DNA of 64,000 nucleotides from Flavobacterium sp. 1355 (GTDB lineage Bacteria > Bacteroidota > Bacteroidia > Flavobacteriales > Flavobacteriaceae): assembly GCF_017833415.1 (NCBI RefSeq), contig NZ_JAFICC010000006.1, positions 124,001 through 188,000 on the forward strand. The letters run 5' to 3'. A model generated the notes under the pieces. The model searched no databases. It was not told the DNA's origin and was given only the letters and a program-made list of their open reading frames with translations. Position numbers and translations under genes: made by a program. How positions within the stretch are numbered: the first letter of the stretch is position 1; each line of letters begins with the position of its first letter. Below, piece by piece: positions 44,870-54,210 of the stretch.

Positions 44870-45634
44870 ATGAGTTCAGAAAACCCGAAAGGATCTTTAG
44901 AAACTACTATTCAAAATGCTATTGCAACAGTTCAGTTTGGTCATCCGGCCAGCAATTCTTTTCCAAGAGAATTACTGGACCGCCTTACTTTAGAAATCAA
45001 TTCGTTAAGCAGAAACGAAACAATTTCTGTGATTGTTTTGCAAAGTGAAGGCAATAAGGCTTTTTGTTCGGGAGCTTCGTTTGATGAGCTGCTTGCTGTT
45101 GAAAATGAAGAACAGGGAACAGAATTTTTCTCAGGATTTGCGCATTTGCTTAATGCAATGAGAAACTGTTCTAAAATTATAATAGGCCGCGTGCAGGGAA
45201 AAGCTGTTGGGGGCGGTGTCGGAATTATTGCCACTTGCGATTATGTGTTTGCCACTCCGCAAAGCGATGTAAAATTGTCTGAGCTTGCAATTGGGATTGG
45301 GCCTTTTGTTATCGAACCGGCGGTTTCGCGTAAAATTGGTAAAACAGCTATGACAGAAATGACATTAGCAGCACAGGACTGGAAATCGGCAGAATGGGCT
45401 TTGCAAAAAGGGCTTTATTCTGTTTTGAGCGATGCCAATAATTTAGATAATGACGTTCAGAATTTTGCTAAAAAATTAAGTTCATATAATCCCGAAGGAT
45501 TGTACGAAATGAAGAAGATTATCTGGGAAGGAACAGAACAATGGGAATCGATACTTTTTGAAAGAGCTGCCATTACAGGTAAATTAGTGTTATCTGATTT
45601 TGCAAGAGAGGCTTTGATGCAGTTTAAGAAGTAA
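44870..45634 (+). CDS. Enoyl-CoA hydratase/isomerase family protein
   Basis: 254 aa crotonase-fold enzyme, normal length. The oxyanion-hole strand is FCSGASFDEL, and the second loop GRVQGKAVGGGVGIIATCDYVFATPQS. The two catalytic Glu positions of classical hydratase are not both obvious (ELAIGIGPFVIEPAV region), so hydratase or isomerase activity cannot be settled. It acts on acyl-CoA in fatty- or amino-acid degradation. No partner genes nearby. Confidence 0.87.
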   Translation: MSSENPKGSLETTIQNAIATVQFGHPASNSFPRELLDRLTLEINSLSRNETISVIVLQSEGNKAFCSGASFDELLAVENEEQGTEFFSGFAHLLNAMRNCSKIIIGRVQGKAVGGGVGIIATCDYVFATPQSDVKLSELAIGIGPFVIEPAVSRKIGKTAMTEMTLAAQDWKSAEWALQKGLYSVLSDANNLDNDVQNFAKKLSSYNPEGLYEMKKIIWEGTEQWESILFERAAITGKLVLSDFAREALMQFKK

Positions 45635-45659
45635 AAAAAGGAATCCAAATATTTAAATT

Positions 45660-45700
45660 CCAAATACCAATATGAACTCATAGTATTGGAATTTGGGATT
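45660..45700 (+). terminator. Hairpin after the enoyl-CoA hydratase gene
   Basis: CCAAATACCAATA / TATTGGAATTTGG arms (45660-45672, 45684-45696; one mismatch), then T-rich. The word ATTCCAAAT recurs at about 36820-36835, so this is also a common intergenic motif. Confidence 0.6.
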
Positions 45701-45742
45701 TTTCTTTATTTGGAATTTATTATTTAAACGGTTATTAATTTG

Positions 45743-45750
45743 TAAATTTG
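45743..45750 (+). promoter_or_regulatory. -7 element for queD
   Basis: TAAATTTG matches TAnnTTTG, 19 bp ahead of the ATG at 45769. The alternative TTG start at 45748 lies inside it, favouring the ATG. Confidence 0.55.
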
Positions 45751-45768
45751 CAACCTAAATTTCAATCG

Positions 45769-46221
45769 ATGAGTAAAATCAGAATTACAAAACAATTTAA
45801 TTTCGAAACCGGGCACGCTTTGTACGGCTACGACGGAAAATGTAAAAACGTTCACGGGCATAGTTATAAATTATCGGTAACGGTTATTGGTTCGCCAATT
45901 ACAGATCGGAATAATGTAAAATTTGGAATGGTAATTGATTTTTCGGATTTGAAGAAAATTGTTAAAGAAGAAATTGTAGATCAGTTTGATCACGCAACGG
46001 TTTTTAATGAAACAACTCCACATATCGAATTGGCCAATGAACTGAAAAATCGTGGTCACCATGTTATCTTAGTAGATTATCAGCCAACAAGCGAAAATAT
46101 GGTGGTTGATTTTGCCGAAAGAATTGTAGCACGCCTTCCTGATGGAATTTCACTTTTCTCACTTAAACTACAGGAAACAGAATCTTCGTTTGCAGAATGG
46201 TATGCAAGTGATAATCAGTAA
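45769..46221 (+). CDS. queD: 6-carboxytetrahydropterin synthase (QueD family)
   Basis: 150 aa from ATG 45769 (MSKIRITKQF). 6-pyruvoyltetrahydropterin-synthase fold with Zn ligands in FNFETGHAL and KNVHGHSYKL, and QFDHATV and TSENMVVDFAE downstream. It makes 6-carboxytetrahydropterin for queuosine/7-deazaguanine synthesis. The Cys of the CxxxHGH motif is present (GKCKNVHGH). Confidence 0.92.
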   Translation: MSKIRITKQFNFETGHALYGYDGKCKNVHGHSYKLSVTVIGSPITDRNNVKFGMVIDFSDLKKIVKEEIVDQFDHATVFNETTPHIELANELKNRGHHVILVDYQPTSENMVVDFAERIVARLPDGISLFSLKLQETESSFAEWYASDNQ

Positions 46222-46280
46222 AAAAAAAGTTAGATGTAAATGTTGAAAGTTACACGTCGTAACGTACAACTCCTAACTAA

Positions 46281-46313
46281 TAACTCTTAACTTCCTAATG
46301 CATAACTCTTAAC
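46281..46313. repeat. TAACTCTTAAC repeats without a gene
   Basis: Two copies of TAACTCTTAAC (46281-46291, 46303-46313) in the queD-lpxH gap, matching the core of the repeats flanking the four-helix-bundle gene at 13.8-14.2 kb. No ORF accompanies them here. Confidence 0.65.
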
Positions 46314-46320
46314 TCCTCCC

Positions 46321-47064
46321 ATGAAAAAAGTATATTTTGCTTCAGATCAACATTTTGGTGCTCCAACTTCTGAGTTGAGTTTTCCGCGCGAACAAAAATT
46401 TGTTGCCTGGCTTGATGAGGTAAAAGCAGATGCAGAAGCAATCTTTTTATTGGGTGATTTATTTGATTTTTGGTTTGAATATAAAACGGTTGTTCCAAAA
46501 GGGTTTGTTCGTGTTTTGGGCAAACTGGCTGAGATTCGCGATAGCGGAATTCCGATATATTTTTTTGTTGGAAATCACGATCTGTGGATGAATGATTATT
46601 TTGAAACAGAATTGAATATTCCGGTTTATCATGATAATAAGGAATTTACTTTTAACGGAAAAACCTTTTTAATAGGGCACGGTGACGGAAAAGGGCCGGG
46701 TGACAAAGGGTATAAAAGAATGAAAAAGGTATTTACGAATCCGTTTTCAAAATGGCTCTTTCGTTGGCTTCATCCGGATGTTGGTGTTCGTTTGGCACAA
46801 TATCTTTCGGTAAAAAATAAATTGATTTCGGGGGACGAAGATGTAAAATTCTTAGGAGAAGAAAATGAGTGGCTGGTTCTGTATGCCAAACGTAAACTCG
46901 AAACCAAACATTATAATTACTTTATTTTTGGGCACCGCCATTTACCAATGATTATTCCTGTCGGGAATCATTCAGAATATGTAAATCTTGGTGACTGGAT
47001 TGGTTACTTTACTTACGGTGTCTTTGATGGCGAAACTTTTGAACTTAAAAAATTCGAAAAATAG
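46321..47064 (+). CDS. lpxH: UDP-2,3-diacylglucosamine diphosphatase
   Basis: 247 aa calcineurin-like phosphoesterase of lipid A synthesis. Five metal motifs are visible: SDQHFGA, GDLFDFWFE, GNHDLWM, GHGDGKGPGD and FGHRHLP. It cleaves UDP-diacylglucosamine to lipid X plus UMP at the inner-membrane surface. Stops 7 bp from the convergent cytochrome gene. Confidence 0.93.
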   Translation: MKKVYFASDQHFGAPTSELSFPREQKFVAWLDEVKADAEAIFLLGDLFDFWFEYKTVVPKGFVRVLGKLAEIRDSGIPIYFFVGNHDLWMNDYFETELNIPVYHDNKEFTFNGKTFLIGHGDGKGPGDKGYKRMKKVFTNPFSKWLFRWLHPDVGVRLAQYLSVKNKLISGDEDVKFLGEENEWLVLYAKRKLETKHYNYFIFGHRHLPMIIPVGNHSEYVNLGDWIGYFTYGVFDGETFELKKFEK

Positions 47065-47071
47065 TTGCTTT

Positions 47072-48280
47072 TTATTTTGTCGGATAAATTGCGATTTTGT
47101 GTGTTCTCAAAATATAATTTGACAATTGTTTACTATCAGAAAGCTGAAATTTAATCGCACCCGATGATTTTTTCGGCATATGACATTCTACACAATTATT
47201 GGCCAATAAACTTCCCGACATTGTTTTAAGTGTTTTCTCAGAATGCTTTATACCAGTTTGATGACAACTCATGCAAATTTTAGAATAAGAAGTTAAGTTT
47301 TTAGAAGCATTTTCGTGTGGATTGTGGCACGTAATGCAATCCATTTTTTCGCTATTGACAAAACATTTGCTTTGTGCCATCAAACGGAATTGATTTCCAT
47401 GAACATCAAAAGTTGTTGTGTCCGTTATGCTTCTTGTACTTCTGTAAAATTCTGAAAGATTATCCCCAGGTTTAAAATCAAAACGCGATTTCATTTTCAT
47501 TCCGTCATTTCCACCATGGCAAAGCGCACAGGCGTCTAATTTTTGTTGTCTGCTTAAATTTTTAAAACTAGTGATGCTATTGGCAACTTTTACATTTGGA
47601 TTCTTAAGATGAAACTCGGCGTGTTTTTTAGCCGGACCATGGCAGCGTTCACAATCAATTCCATAAACTATAGTTTTAGGATCAATTATATCTTCAACAT
47701 CCATTGATATAAAATTTCTTTCAGCAGAATTTTGCTCAACACTGCGGCTGCTGGCATTTGAAGCGTGGCAAGAATAGCAATCTTTAACCACCATTCTGTC
47801 AAAATAAGGTTTGTCAGCAGGAAAACCCGGACTTGTTGCCCAGCCTTTTATGGAGTGGTAATAGGATATTGGCAATTCGTAAGTGTTACTGTAGCGCCAG
47901 AAAACAGAAGTTTGGGCATGTTTAATTCCAAATACAATGTCAAATGAATGGGCTTCAACTTCTTTTCCGTTTTTATACAAAACCTGGTACAGACTGTCGT
48001 TGCGTTTTTCTATAGCTAACTTGGTATTTTTATCATAAATGAAAATGTGATTTCCTTTATCGAAATCTCCTAAAACATTTCCTGGAATGGCGGGAGCAGT
48101 TGCTTTGAAGTGGGAACTTTTTAAAGCCATGTCATATTGTGTCTGATGACATTGAATGCAGCTTTCAGAACCTGCATAATCAGTCCCTCGTGGGTCGATA
48201 TATTCATCAGATTTATTGGTACAGTTTGTTAGGAGAACTGCCAAAAAAGCGATCACAAATAGAAATCCGGTTTTTTTCAT
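47072..48280 (-). CDS. Heptaheme c-type cytochrome lipoprotein
   Basis: 402 aa. Signal peptide with lipobox (FLAVLLTNC, Cys20). Seven CxxCH heme-binding sites: CIQCH, CYSCH, CERCH, CALCH, CITCH, CMSCH and CVECH, ending in CVECHMPKK. Resembles the cytochrome c554/NapC-associated periplasmic multihemes rather than NrfA (no CxxCK). It is anchored outside the cytoplasmic membrane and probably carries electrons to an unknown acceptor. No reductase or maturation gene is adjacent. Confidence 0.9.
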   Translation of the reverse strand: MKKTGFLFVIAFLAVLLTNCTNKSDEYIDPRGTDYAGSESCIQCHQTQYDMALKSSHFKATAPAIPGNVLGDFDKGNHIFIYDKNTKLAIEKRNDSLYQVLYKNGKEVEAHSFDIVFGIKHAQTSVFWRYSNTYELPISYYHSIKGWATSPGFPADKPYFDRMVVKDCYSCHASNASSRSVEQNSAERNFISMDVEDIIDPKTIVYGIDCERCHGPAKKHAEFHLKNPNVKVANSITSFKNLSRQQKLDACALCHGGNDGMKMKSRFDFKPGDNLSEFYRSTRSITDTTTFDVHGNQFRLMAQSKCFVNSEKMDCITCHNPHENASKNLTSYSKICMSCHQTGIKHSEKTLKTMSGSLLANNCVECHMPKKSSGAIKFQLSDSKQLSNYILRTHKIAIYPTK

Positions 48281-48363
48281 TAAGGTAAATATACTTTTTT
48301 TAGTGTAAATCTAAAATATATTTATATAATGAAAAGTTAGTGTTAAATAATTTAGAATGCTTC

Positions 48364-48720
48364 TTAGTTTAATCCTGCGCCGTAAACATATTCATCTAAT
48401 TCAATTCTGAATATTGAACCTTCTATCAAATCCTTAATAGATTTTAATTCTGTCATAGAAACGGCTAAATCAATTTGAGGGCAAGGTGTTTTTAATAGAA
48501 ATTTATGGCAGGAATATTTTAATTCACACGCTTCACAGCATGCATTTTCTATCATACTGTCTTCTATCAAATCACAAAACTGAATCAATTCCTGAACAGT
48601 AAAATAAAAACCGGTTTCTTTAAAAACCAACTGTACTTTTTCAGATATAACTTCTTTTCCATTTTTCCAGTAAAAGGCTATCCCTAAATTGTTATGATAT
48701 ATTTGTTCAATTTCTCTCAT
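48364..48720 (-). CDS. Small Cys-rich hypothetical protein
   Basis: 118 aa, no signal peptide. Cys are clustered: IENACCEACELKYSCHKFLLKTPCPQ (the positions span about 58-84), six Cys and a His that could bind a metal. Flanking segments are helical (FTVQELIQFCDLIEDS). A 5-bp-scale unique gene with no operon partner; it does not match a family I know. An Fe-S or Zn role is speculation. Confidence 0.65.
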   Translation of the reverse strand: MREIEQIYHNNLGIAFYWKNGKEVISEKVQLVFKETGFYFTVQELIQFCDLIEDSMIENACCEACELKYSCHKFLLKTPCPQIDLAVSMTELKSIKDLIEGSIFRIELDEYVYGAGLN

Positions 48721-48940
48721 TGTATATCTTTATATTTCAACAAATATAATTATTATTTATATTAGTTCTAAATAAAAAGATAATAAAAACAGTTAAAAAA
48801 TTGGCGATTTGGATCGATGGTATAAGGTAAATTGCGAACGTAATATTGCATGAATTTAATTTTGCTTATATCATTACGTTATTGTAAAATTATAATTAAC
48901 TGTAAATAAACACATTGCTGTTAACAGAGTGAAGTTTGTA

Positions 48941-49861
48941 TCAATTTTTGCCAACCCAGTTTTTAAAATTAGAAATAAACACATTTTGTTGGTCTACAAA
49001 CAAATAATGCGAGCAATTCTCAATAAATGCAAAATGATTTTCTTCAACTAAATTTCTCATTGAATCAATTTGTGCCGACGAAAAAATTCTGTCATCTTTT
49101 CCATAAATTGCAAAAACAGGAACGCCTTTGGCTTTTATATTTTTTAAAAAAGGCCTGCTGTCAATGTTGTTTAGTTTTTCATTTTTATAAAAAACAAGCG
49201 GAGCATTTTTATTTCGAATATTGGTTTTAAAAAACTCGCTTGCTTCATAATGAGCATATAATTTTTTTGAATCTTCAGTAGGATTAGGCATTTTAAAATA
49301 ACCATTTTCACCTGCTAAATCATAACATCCTTTTCTGTACTCAGCTGATTTTTTATTTAAATTCTCTACAGCACTTATTTTGTTTAGCTGTTGGTGATTA
49401 TTAACGTATTTTGCTTTTAAGGAATTTAAAATATGATCATAAGTTTCCTGTTGCGAAAATAAGGCACCACCCAAAACTAAAGCACTAACATTCTGTGGAT
49501 ATTTTTCAGTATAAAGTGTTGCAACCAATCCTCCAAAACTATGGCCGATAAGGACTGCTTTCTTTAAGTGATGTTTTTTATAAATCGAGTTTAGATCCAG
49601 AAAAGCTTCCTGATAGGTAAATTTTGCGTCAGGATCTACAGATCGACCTTCGCCTCTTCTGTCATAAGCAATAACATAAAAACCTTCGTCGGCCAGATTT
49701 TGAGCTGTCGTCCCTTCAAATAAAGTGGCATTACCGCTTGGACCACCGTGAATAAAAATTACAGGTTTATTCTTTTCGTTTCCGTATGTTTTGATGTAAA
49801 GGTTTTGTCCATTTACGAAAAGGGACATTACTAAAAATAAACAAAGAAAAAAAGATTTCAT
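48941..49861 (-). CDS. Secreted alpha/beta hydrolase (prolyl-iminopeptidase-like)
   Basis: 306 aa. Signal peptide (MKSFFLCLFLVMSLFVNGQ). HGGPSG (38-43) is the S33-family oxyanion motif, GHSFGG gives Ser108, GKDDRIFS the acid and NCSHYLF the His. Likely periplasmic peptidase or esterase. It starts one base past the MFS stop, so the two are in one leftward operon with recJ. Confidence 0.87.
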   Translation of the reverse strand: MKSFFLCLFLVMSLFVNGQNLYIKTYGNEKNKPVIFIHGGPSGNATLFEGTTAQNLADEGFYVIAYDRRGEGRSVDPDAKFTYQEAFLDLNSIYKKHHLKKAVLIGHSFGGLVATLYTEKYPQNVSALVLGGALFSQQETYDHILNSLKAKYVNNHQQLNKISAVENLNKKSAEYRKGCYDLAGENGYFKMPNPTEDSKKLYAHYEASEFFKTNIRNKNAPLVFYKNEKLNNIDSRPFLKNIKAKGVPVFAIYGKDDRIFSSAQIDSMRNLVEENHFAFIENCSHYLFVDQQNVFISNFKNWVGKN

Positions 49862-51145
49862 TTATTCCAATTTGCTATGATCTTCCATATCTTTATGAAG
49901 ATCTAAATTCCTAAAAGTTGGCGATTTTAATGCTGTCACTATAACGGTCAAAAGTGTAATGCTTCCTCCAAAAACAACTGAAGTTACAGCTCCCATTAAT
50001 TTGGCAGTAGCACCGCTTTCAAAAGCACCTAATTCATTAGAAGATCCAACAAAAATTGAATTTACAGCACCAACACGCCCGCGCATATGATCAGGAGTTT
50101 TAAGCTGCAGTATAGTTTGGCGAATCACTACAGAAATTCCGTCCGCAAGTCCGCTTAAAAATAAAGCGAAAACAGAAAGCCAGAAGGACGTAGAAAGTCC
50201 AAATAAGATGATGGATAATCCAAAAACAAATATGGCTACCAAAAGTTTCTTTCCTGCATTTTTGTACAAAGGCACATAAGCAGAAACGAGCATCGTAATA
50301 AATGCCCCTACAGCAGGAGCAGCTCTTAATATTCCAAAACCTTCAGAACCTACTTTTAAAATGTCTTGTGCAAATACAGGTAATAACGCTACCGCACCTC
50401 CAAAAAGTACAGCAATCATATCAAGCGACAAAGCACCTAAAACAATTTGGTTTTTAAATACAAAAGTCAAACCTTCTGTAAGACTATCTTTTATTGATTC
50501 TCCGATTTTTGGATTTATGATTGGTTTTTTACTGATTTGCGACAAAGCAATTAAGGAAAGAAGTGAGAATCCGAATACGATACACATTGACCAGTGAACA
50601 CCCATCCAGTTGATTGAAAAACCCGCCAGCGCAGGTCCCATAACAGCCCCAATCTGCCAAACCGAACTGCTCCAGGTTGCAGCATTTGGATATACTTTTT
50701 TAGGAATAATCAGTGATAGAAGAGAGAAGATAGTTGGCCCAAGAAAAGCACGGACCAATCCGCCAAAAAACACTAATGTATAAATTGAATATAAAATTAC
50801 AGTTGAAGACCAGCCGCTGACCACTTTAGGCCAGGTCAATAAAAATAATCCAAAACTGATTACTGAAAATCCTAAAATACATTTTATCAATAATCCTTTT
50901 TTCTCTTTTTGGTCTACAATATGTCCGGCAAATAAAGCCATTGAAACGGCAGGAATAACTTCCATTAACCCAATAATTCCCAACGAAAGCGGATTTTTGG
51001 TTAAACTGTAAACCTCCCATTCAATTACAATAAACTGCATTGACCAGGCAAAAACCATTGCAAAACGCAATAATAAAAATACGTTGAATTCTTTATAACG
51101 CAGTGCCTGATACGGATCGCGCTTGTTTGATTTAATCTCTTCCAT
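49862..51145 (-). CDS. MFS transporter
   Basis: 427 aa, 12 predicted transmembrane helices, the long form of the DHA-like family. YKEFNVFLLLRFAMVFAWS begins the first helix and GHIVDQKEKK gives the loop 2-3 basic motif. A helix-10 segment reads LSGLADGISVVIRQTILQL. Substrate unknown; relatives include enterobactin- and drug-exporting MFS proteins. It overlaps the end of recJ by 14 bp. Confidence 0.88.
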   Translation of the reverse strand: MEEIKSNKRDPYQALRYKEFNVFLLLRFAMVFAWSMQFIVIEWEVYSLTKNPLSLGIIGLMEVIPAVSMALFAGHIVDQKEKKGLLIKCILGFSVISFGLFLLTWPKVVSGWSSTVILYSIYTLVFFGGLVRAFLGPTIFSLLSLIIPKKVYPNAATWSSSVWQIGAVMGPALAGFSINWMGVHWSMCIVFGFSLLSLIALSQISKKPIINPKIGESIKDSLTEGLTFVFKNQIVLGALSLDMIAVLFGGAVALLPVFAQDILKVGSEGFGILRAAPAVGAFITMLVSAYVPLYKNAGKKLLVAIFVFGLSIILFGLSTSFWLSVFALFLSGLADGISVVIRQTILQLKTPDHMRGRVGAVNSIFVGSSNELGAFESGATAKLMGAVTSVVFGGSITLLTVIVTALKSPTFRNLDLHKDMEDHSKLE

Positions 51146-52835
51146 TTGTTCTAATGTCTTTCAGCATAAGCTGTGTTGAAACAGTTCCGTTCCATTCATT
51201 TTCGCCAATAGTATAAGCGAGCTGAAACAGATTTTGATTTTTTGCTATGTCTAATTTTTTTCCGAGCCCAAAGCCGATTGCGGCAATTCCTTCGGAGTTG
51301 TTTTGCTTGACGAAAAGTCTTAAATGTTCTTCCTCAGCACCCAGAGTTTTCGCATAACCAGTGTCTTTTACATCAGAAGTCATAAAAACCGGTGTCATAT
51401 TCTGAGGGCCAAAAGGTTCGAATTGTTTTAAAATCCGGATTAACTTTGGAGTTATATCATTGAAATTTATTTCTGCATCAATCTCAATTTCCGGAGTTCG
51501 CATTTCGGGCTGAATGGTTTGTTGTACACATTTCTCAAAAGCGTCTTTAAAAAGCTGATAATTTTCAGCTTTTAAAGTCATTCCCGCAGCATACATGTGA
51601 CCGCCAAATTGTTCCAGATGTTCTGAACAGGCATCCAACGCATTGTAAACATCAAAACCTTTTACCGATCGGGCAGAAGCCGCGTATTTGTCACCGCTTT
51701 TGGTAAAAACCAAAGTAGGACGATAATAGGTTTCAATCAGTCTGGAAGCTACAATTCCAATTACACCTTTATGCCAGTCTTCCTGAAAAACAACAGTAGA
51801 AAAACGTTCTTCTTCATTATTTTGCAAAATTTGCTGAAAAGCTTCCTTGGTTATTCTTTTATCCAAATCTTTTCTGTCAGCATTATAATGTTCTATATCT
51901 GATGCAAATTGCTGTGCCTGTTCAAAATCAAACTCGGTCAATAACTCAACAGCATGGTTTCCGTGTTTTATTCTTCCGGCAGCATTTATTCTTGGGGAAA
52001 TAATAAAAACAACATCGGAGATATCCAGAACTTTCTTTTTTACCTGATGTATCAAAGCTTTAATTCCAGGTCGTGGATCGCTGTTGATTACCTGTAATCC
52101 AAAATAGGCCAAAACCCTGTTTTCACCTGTCATAGGCACAATATCAGCTGCGATTGCCGTAGCTACCAAATCCAGATAAGAAACAAGATCTTTGATTGTT
52201 TCGTTCCGGTTTTTTCCTAAAGCCTGTATGAGTTTAAATCCTACACCACAGCCGCATAATTCATCATACGGATACGAACAATCTTCTCTTTTTGGATCTA
52301 AAATCGCAACTGCATCAGGAAGAAATTCTCCAGGACGGTGGTGATCGCAAATAATAAAATCAATATTTTTTTCTTTCGCGTAGGCGATATGATCGATAGA
52401 TTTGATGCCACAGTCTAAAGCGATTATTAAAGAAAATCCATTGTCATCGGCAAAGTCAATTCCTTTAAAAGAAATTCCGTAGCCTTCATCATAACGATCC
52501 GGAATGTAAGTGGCAATATTTGGATAATGCGATTTTAAATAAGATGAAACAAGCGAAACAGCGGTGGTCCCGTCAACATCATAATCGCCAAAAACCAAAA
52601 TATTTTCCTGATTTTCAATCGCCTGTTCTATTCGGGCAACCGCCTTATCCATATCTTTCATCAAATAAGGATCATGAAGATGCTCTAAAGAAGGCCGAAA
52701 GAAGTTTTTGGCGTCTTCAAAAGTTTCGATGCCACGCTGAATCAAAAGTGTTGCTACAAAATCTTCTACATTTAAGGCCTGCGCCAAATGTTTGACTTTA
52801 TCTTCAGAAGGTTTTGGTTTTAATGTCCAACGCAT
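51132..52835 (-). CDS. recJ: Single-stranded-DNA exonuclease RecJ
   Basis: 567 aa, 5'-3' exonuclease for recombination and mismatch repair. DHH-family motifs: FGDYDVDGTTAVSL (82-95), ALDCGIKS, ICDHHRPGE (Asp164-His165-His166), DLVATAIAADIVPM and the DHHA1 motif GGHMYAAGMTL. Length fits. First gene of a leftward set with the MFS and hydrolase. Confidence 0.95.
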   Translation of the reverse strand: MRWTLKPKPSEDKVKHLAQALNVEDFVATLLIQRGIETFEDAKNFFRPSLEHLHDPYLMKDMDKAVARIEQAIENQENILVFGDYDVDGTTAVSLVSSYLKSHYPNIATYIPDRYDEGYGISFKGIDFADDNGFSLIIALDCGIKSIDHIAYAKEKNIDFIICDHHRPGEFLPDAVAILDPKREDCSYPYDELCGCGVGFKLIQALGKNRNETIKDLVSYLDLVATAIAADIVPMTGENRVLAYFGLQVINSDPRPGIKALIHQVKKKVLDISDVVFIISPRINAAGRIKHGNHAVELLTEFDFEQAQQFASDIEHYNADRKDLDKRITKEAFQQILQNNEEERFSTVVFQEDWHKGVIGIVASRLIETYYRPTLVFTKSGDKYAASARSVKGFDVYNALDACSEHLEQFGGHMYAAGMTLKAENYQLFKDAFEKCVQQTIQPEMRTPEIEIDAEINFNDITPKLIRILKQFEPFGPQNMTPVFMTSDVKDTGYAKTLGAEEEHLRLFVKQNNSEGIAAIGFGLGKKLDIAKNQNLFQLAYTIGENEWNGTVSTQLMLKDIRTNGRD

Positions 52836-52842
52836 TTTTTTA

Positions 52843-52885
52843 TTGTAGATTTTAGTCCCGAAGCATCGGGATAGATTTTAGATTG
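52843..52885. repeat. CCCGA hairpin within TTTTAGA repeats
   Basis: CCCGA-AGCA-TCGGG (52857-52870), framed by AGATTTTAG words, directly upstream of recJ. Same hairpin type as in the tRNA pseudogene and element A. Confidence 0.55.
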
Positions 52886-52954
52886 AAGAATCAAAATCGT
52901 TTATCTGATATTTATTTTTTTTTAATCTGTGAAATCTGTGGCAAAATTTGTTTT

Positions 52955-53299
52955 TTACTTCAGCTCGAGCGCATTTCCTTCAAACTGAATTCCGTCCCAG
53001 CCTAAGTTGATGAAATTTCTAATGTTTTGGTGATTTGTTCCGTTTGGATCTTTTAAAACTTCTTCAAAATAAAAAGCTCCAAAGCAGGCTAAAGTTTCTT
53101 CTTTGCTTAAGTTTTGCAATTTGGCAAAAGAAAATAATTTACAAGAACCAGAATTTTCTCCGGCTGTATTGTGCTGTGTTCCATTCTGGAAAGCAGTTGG
53201 CGTAAAATTGTAATTTTCCTCAATTACTGCAATAGTTTCAGGAAATGTTATTTCGTTTGGAGTTTGTTTTACTTTTTCTAAAAAGGCTTGAATGCTCAT
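52955..53299 (-). CDS. HopJ-family protein
   Basis: 114 aa from ATG 53299 (MSIQAFLEKV); a longer frame adds 14 residues before it. Motifs of the HopJ type III effector-like family are visible: FPETIAVIEENYNFTPTAF, NGTQHNTAGENSGSCKLFSFA and ACFGAFYFEEVL. Outside Pseudomonas these proteins occur without secretion systems; function unknown. Confidence 0.87.
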   Translation of the reverse strand: MSIQAFLEKVKQTPNEITFPETIAVIEENYNFTPTAFQNGTQHNTAGENSGSCKLFSFAKLQNLSKEETLACFGAFYFEEVLKDPNGTNHQNIRNFINLGWDGIQFEGNALELK

Positions 53300-53319
53300 A
53301 ATTATTGGCTTAATTTTTT

Positions 53320-53376
53320 GCCACGAATTACAAATTTCCACTAATTAAATTCGTGCTAATTTGTGTAATTCGTGGC
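53320..53376. repeat. Inverted repeat GCCACGAATTACA
   Basis: 13-bp perfect arms (53320-53332 / 53364-53376) with further inner pairing (AAATTTCCAC.AATT / AATT.GTG.AATTT). Member of the CACGAATT/CACAGATT intergenic family also at 54123-54210, 60085-60118 and 63005-63142. Confidence 0.75.
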
Positions 53377-53386
53377 GAAAATATTT

Positions 53387-54106
53387 TTATTCTTCTTCAT
53401 CCTTAGAAAATTTACTTTTCTTAGGTTCTTTTGTTATTGTTTTTCCGGCAACGACAACGACAATTTCGCCTCGTGGTGCTGTTTTTTCAAAATGTGCTAA
53501 AACTTCTTTTGCAGTTCCGCGTACATTTTCTTCGTGCATTTTTGATAATTCTCGTGAAACGCAAACTTGTCTGTCTTCTCCAAAATACTGAATAAATTCA
53601 GCTAGAGTTTTGACTAATTTATGCGGGGACACATACAAAATCATCGTTCTTGTTTCTTCGGCCAGAGCCAGAAAACGAGTCTGACGGCCTTTTTTATCAG
53701 GCAGAAAACCTTCAAAAACAAATTTGTCGTTTGGGAGTCCGCTGTTTACCAGAGCGGGAACAAAAGCTGTTGCGCCGGGAAGACACTCAACTTCGATTTT
53801 ATTTTCGACACAGGCACGCGTCAATAAAAATCCGGGATCAGAAATGGCCGGAGTTCCTGCATCTGAAATTAAAGCAATAGTTTCGCCTGCCTTTAATCTT
53901 GAAATCAGATTTTCAGTTGTTTTATGCTCGTTATGCATATGATGACTGTGCATATGTGTGCCGATTTCAAAATGCTTAAGGAGTTTACCGCTCGTTCTGG
54001 TATCTTCGGCCAAAATCAAATCGACTTCTTTGAGAATCCGAATCGCACGAAAAGTCATGTCTTCAAGATTACCAATTGGCGTGGGAACTATATATAATTT
54101 GGACAT
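53387..54106 (-). CDS. rsmI: 16S rRNA (cytidine1402-2'-O)-methyltransferase
   Basis: 239 aa, SAM-dependent. Visible: LYIVPTPIGNLEDMTFRAIR at the start, LILAEDTRTSG, ISDAGTPAISDPG, LPGATAFVPALV and VFEGFLP. Methylates the ribose of C1402 in the ribosome decoding site. Normal length. Confidence 0.95.
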   Translation of the reverse strand: MSKLYIVPTPIGNLEDMTFRAIRILKEVDLILAEDTRTSGKLLKHFEIGTHMHSHHMHNEHKTTENLISRLKAGETIALISDAGTPAISDPGFLLTRACVENKIEVECLPGATAFVPALVNSGLPNDKFVFEGFLPDKKGRQTRFLALAEETRTMILYVSPHKLVKTLAEFIQYFGEDRQVCVSRELSKMHEENVRGTAKEVLAHFEKTAPRGEIVVVVAGKTITKEPKKSKFSKDEEE

Positions 54107-54122
54107 ATTTAATTTTAATATT

Positions 54123-54210
54123 AAACACAGATTTCACGAATTAGCACGAATATTTAAATGCTGAAAATTTCACGAAAACAAATTAGTGTAAATCTGTGAA
54201 ATTTGTGTTT
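54123..54210. repeat. Inverted repeat AAACACAGATTTCAC
   Basis: Arms 54123-54137 and 54196-54210 match at 14 of 15 bases. It overlaps the stop region of the leftward acidic-protein gene. Confidence 0.7.

Noticed and set aside
46222..46320. Lost four-helix-bundle gene at the TAACTCTTAAC copies
   Set aside because: The gap is only 99 bp and holds no remnant ORF; I keep only the repeat annotation.
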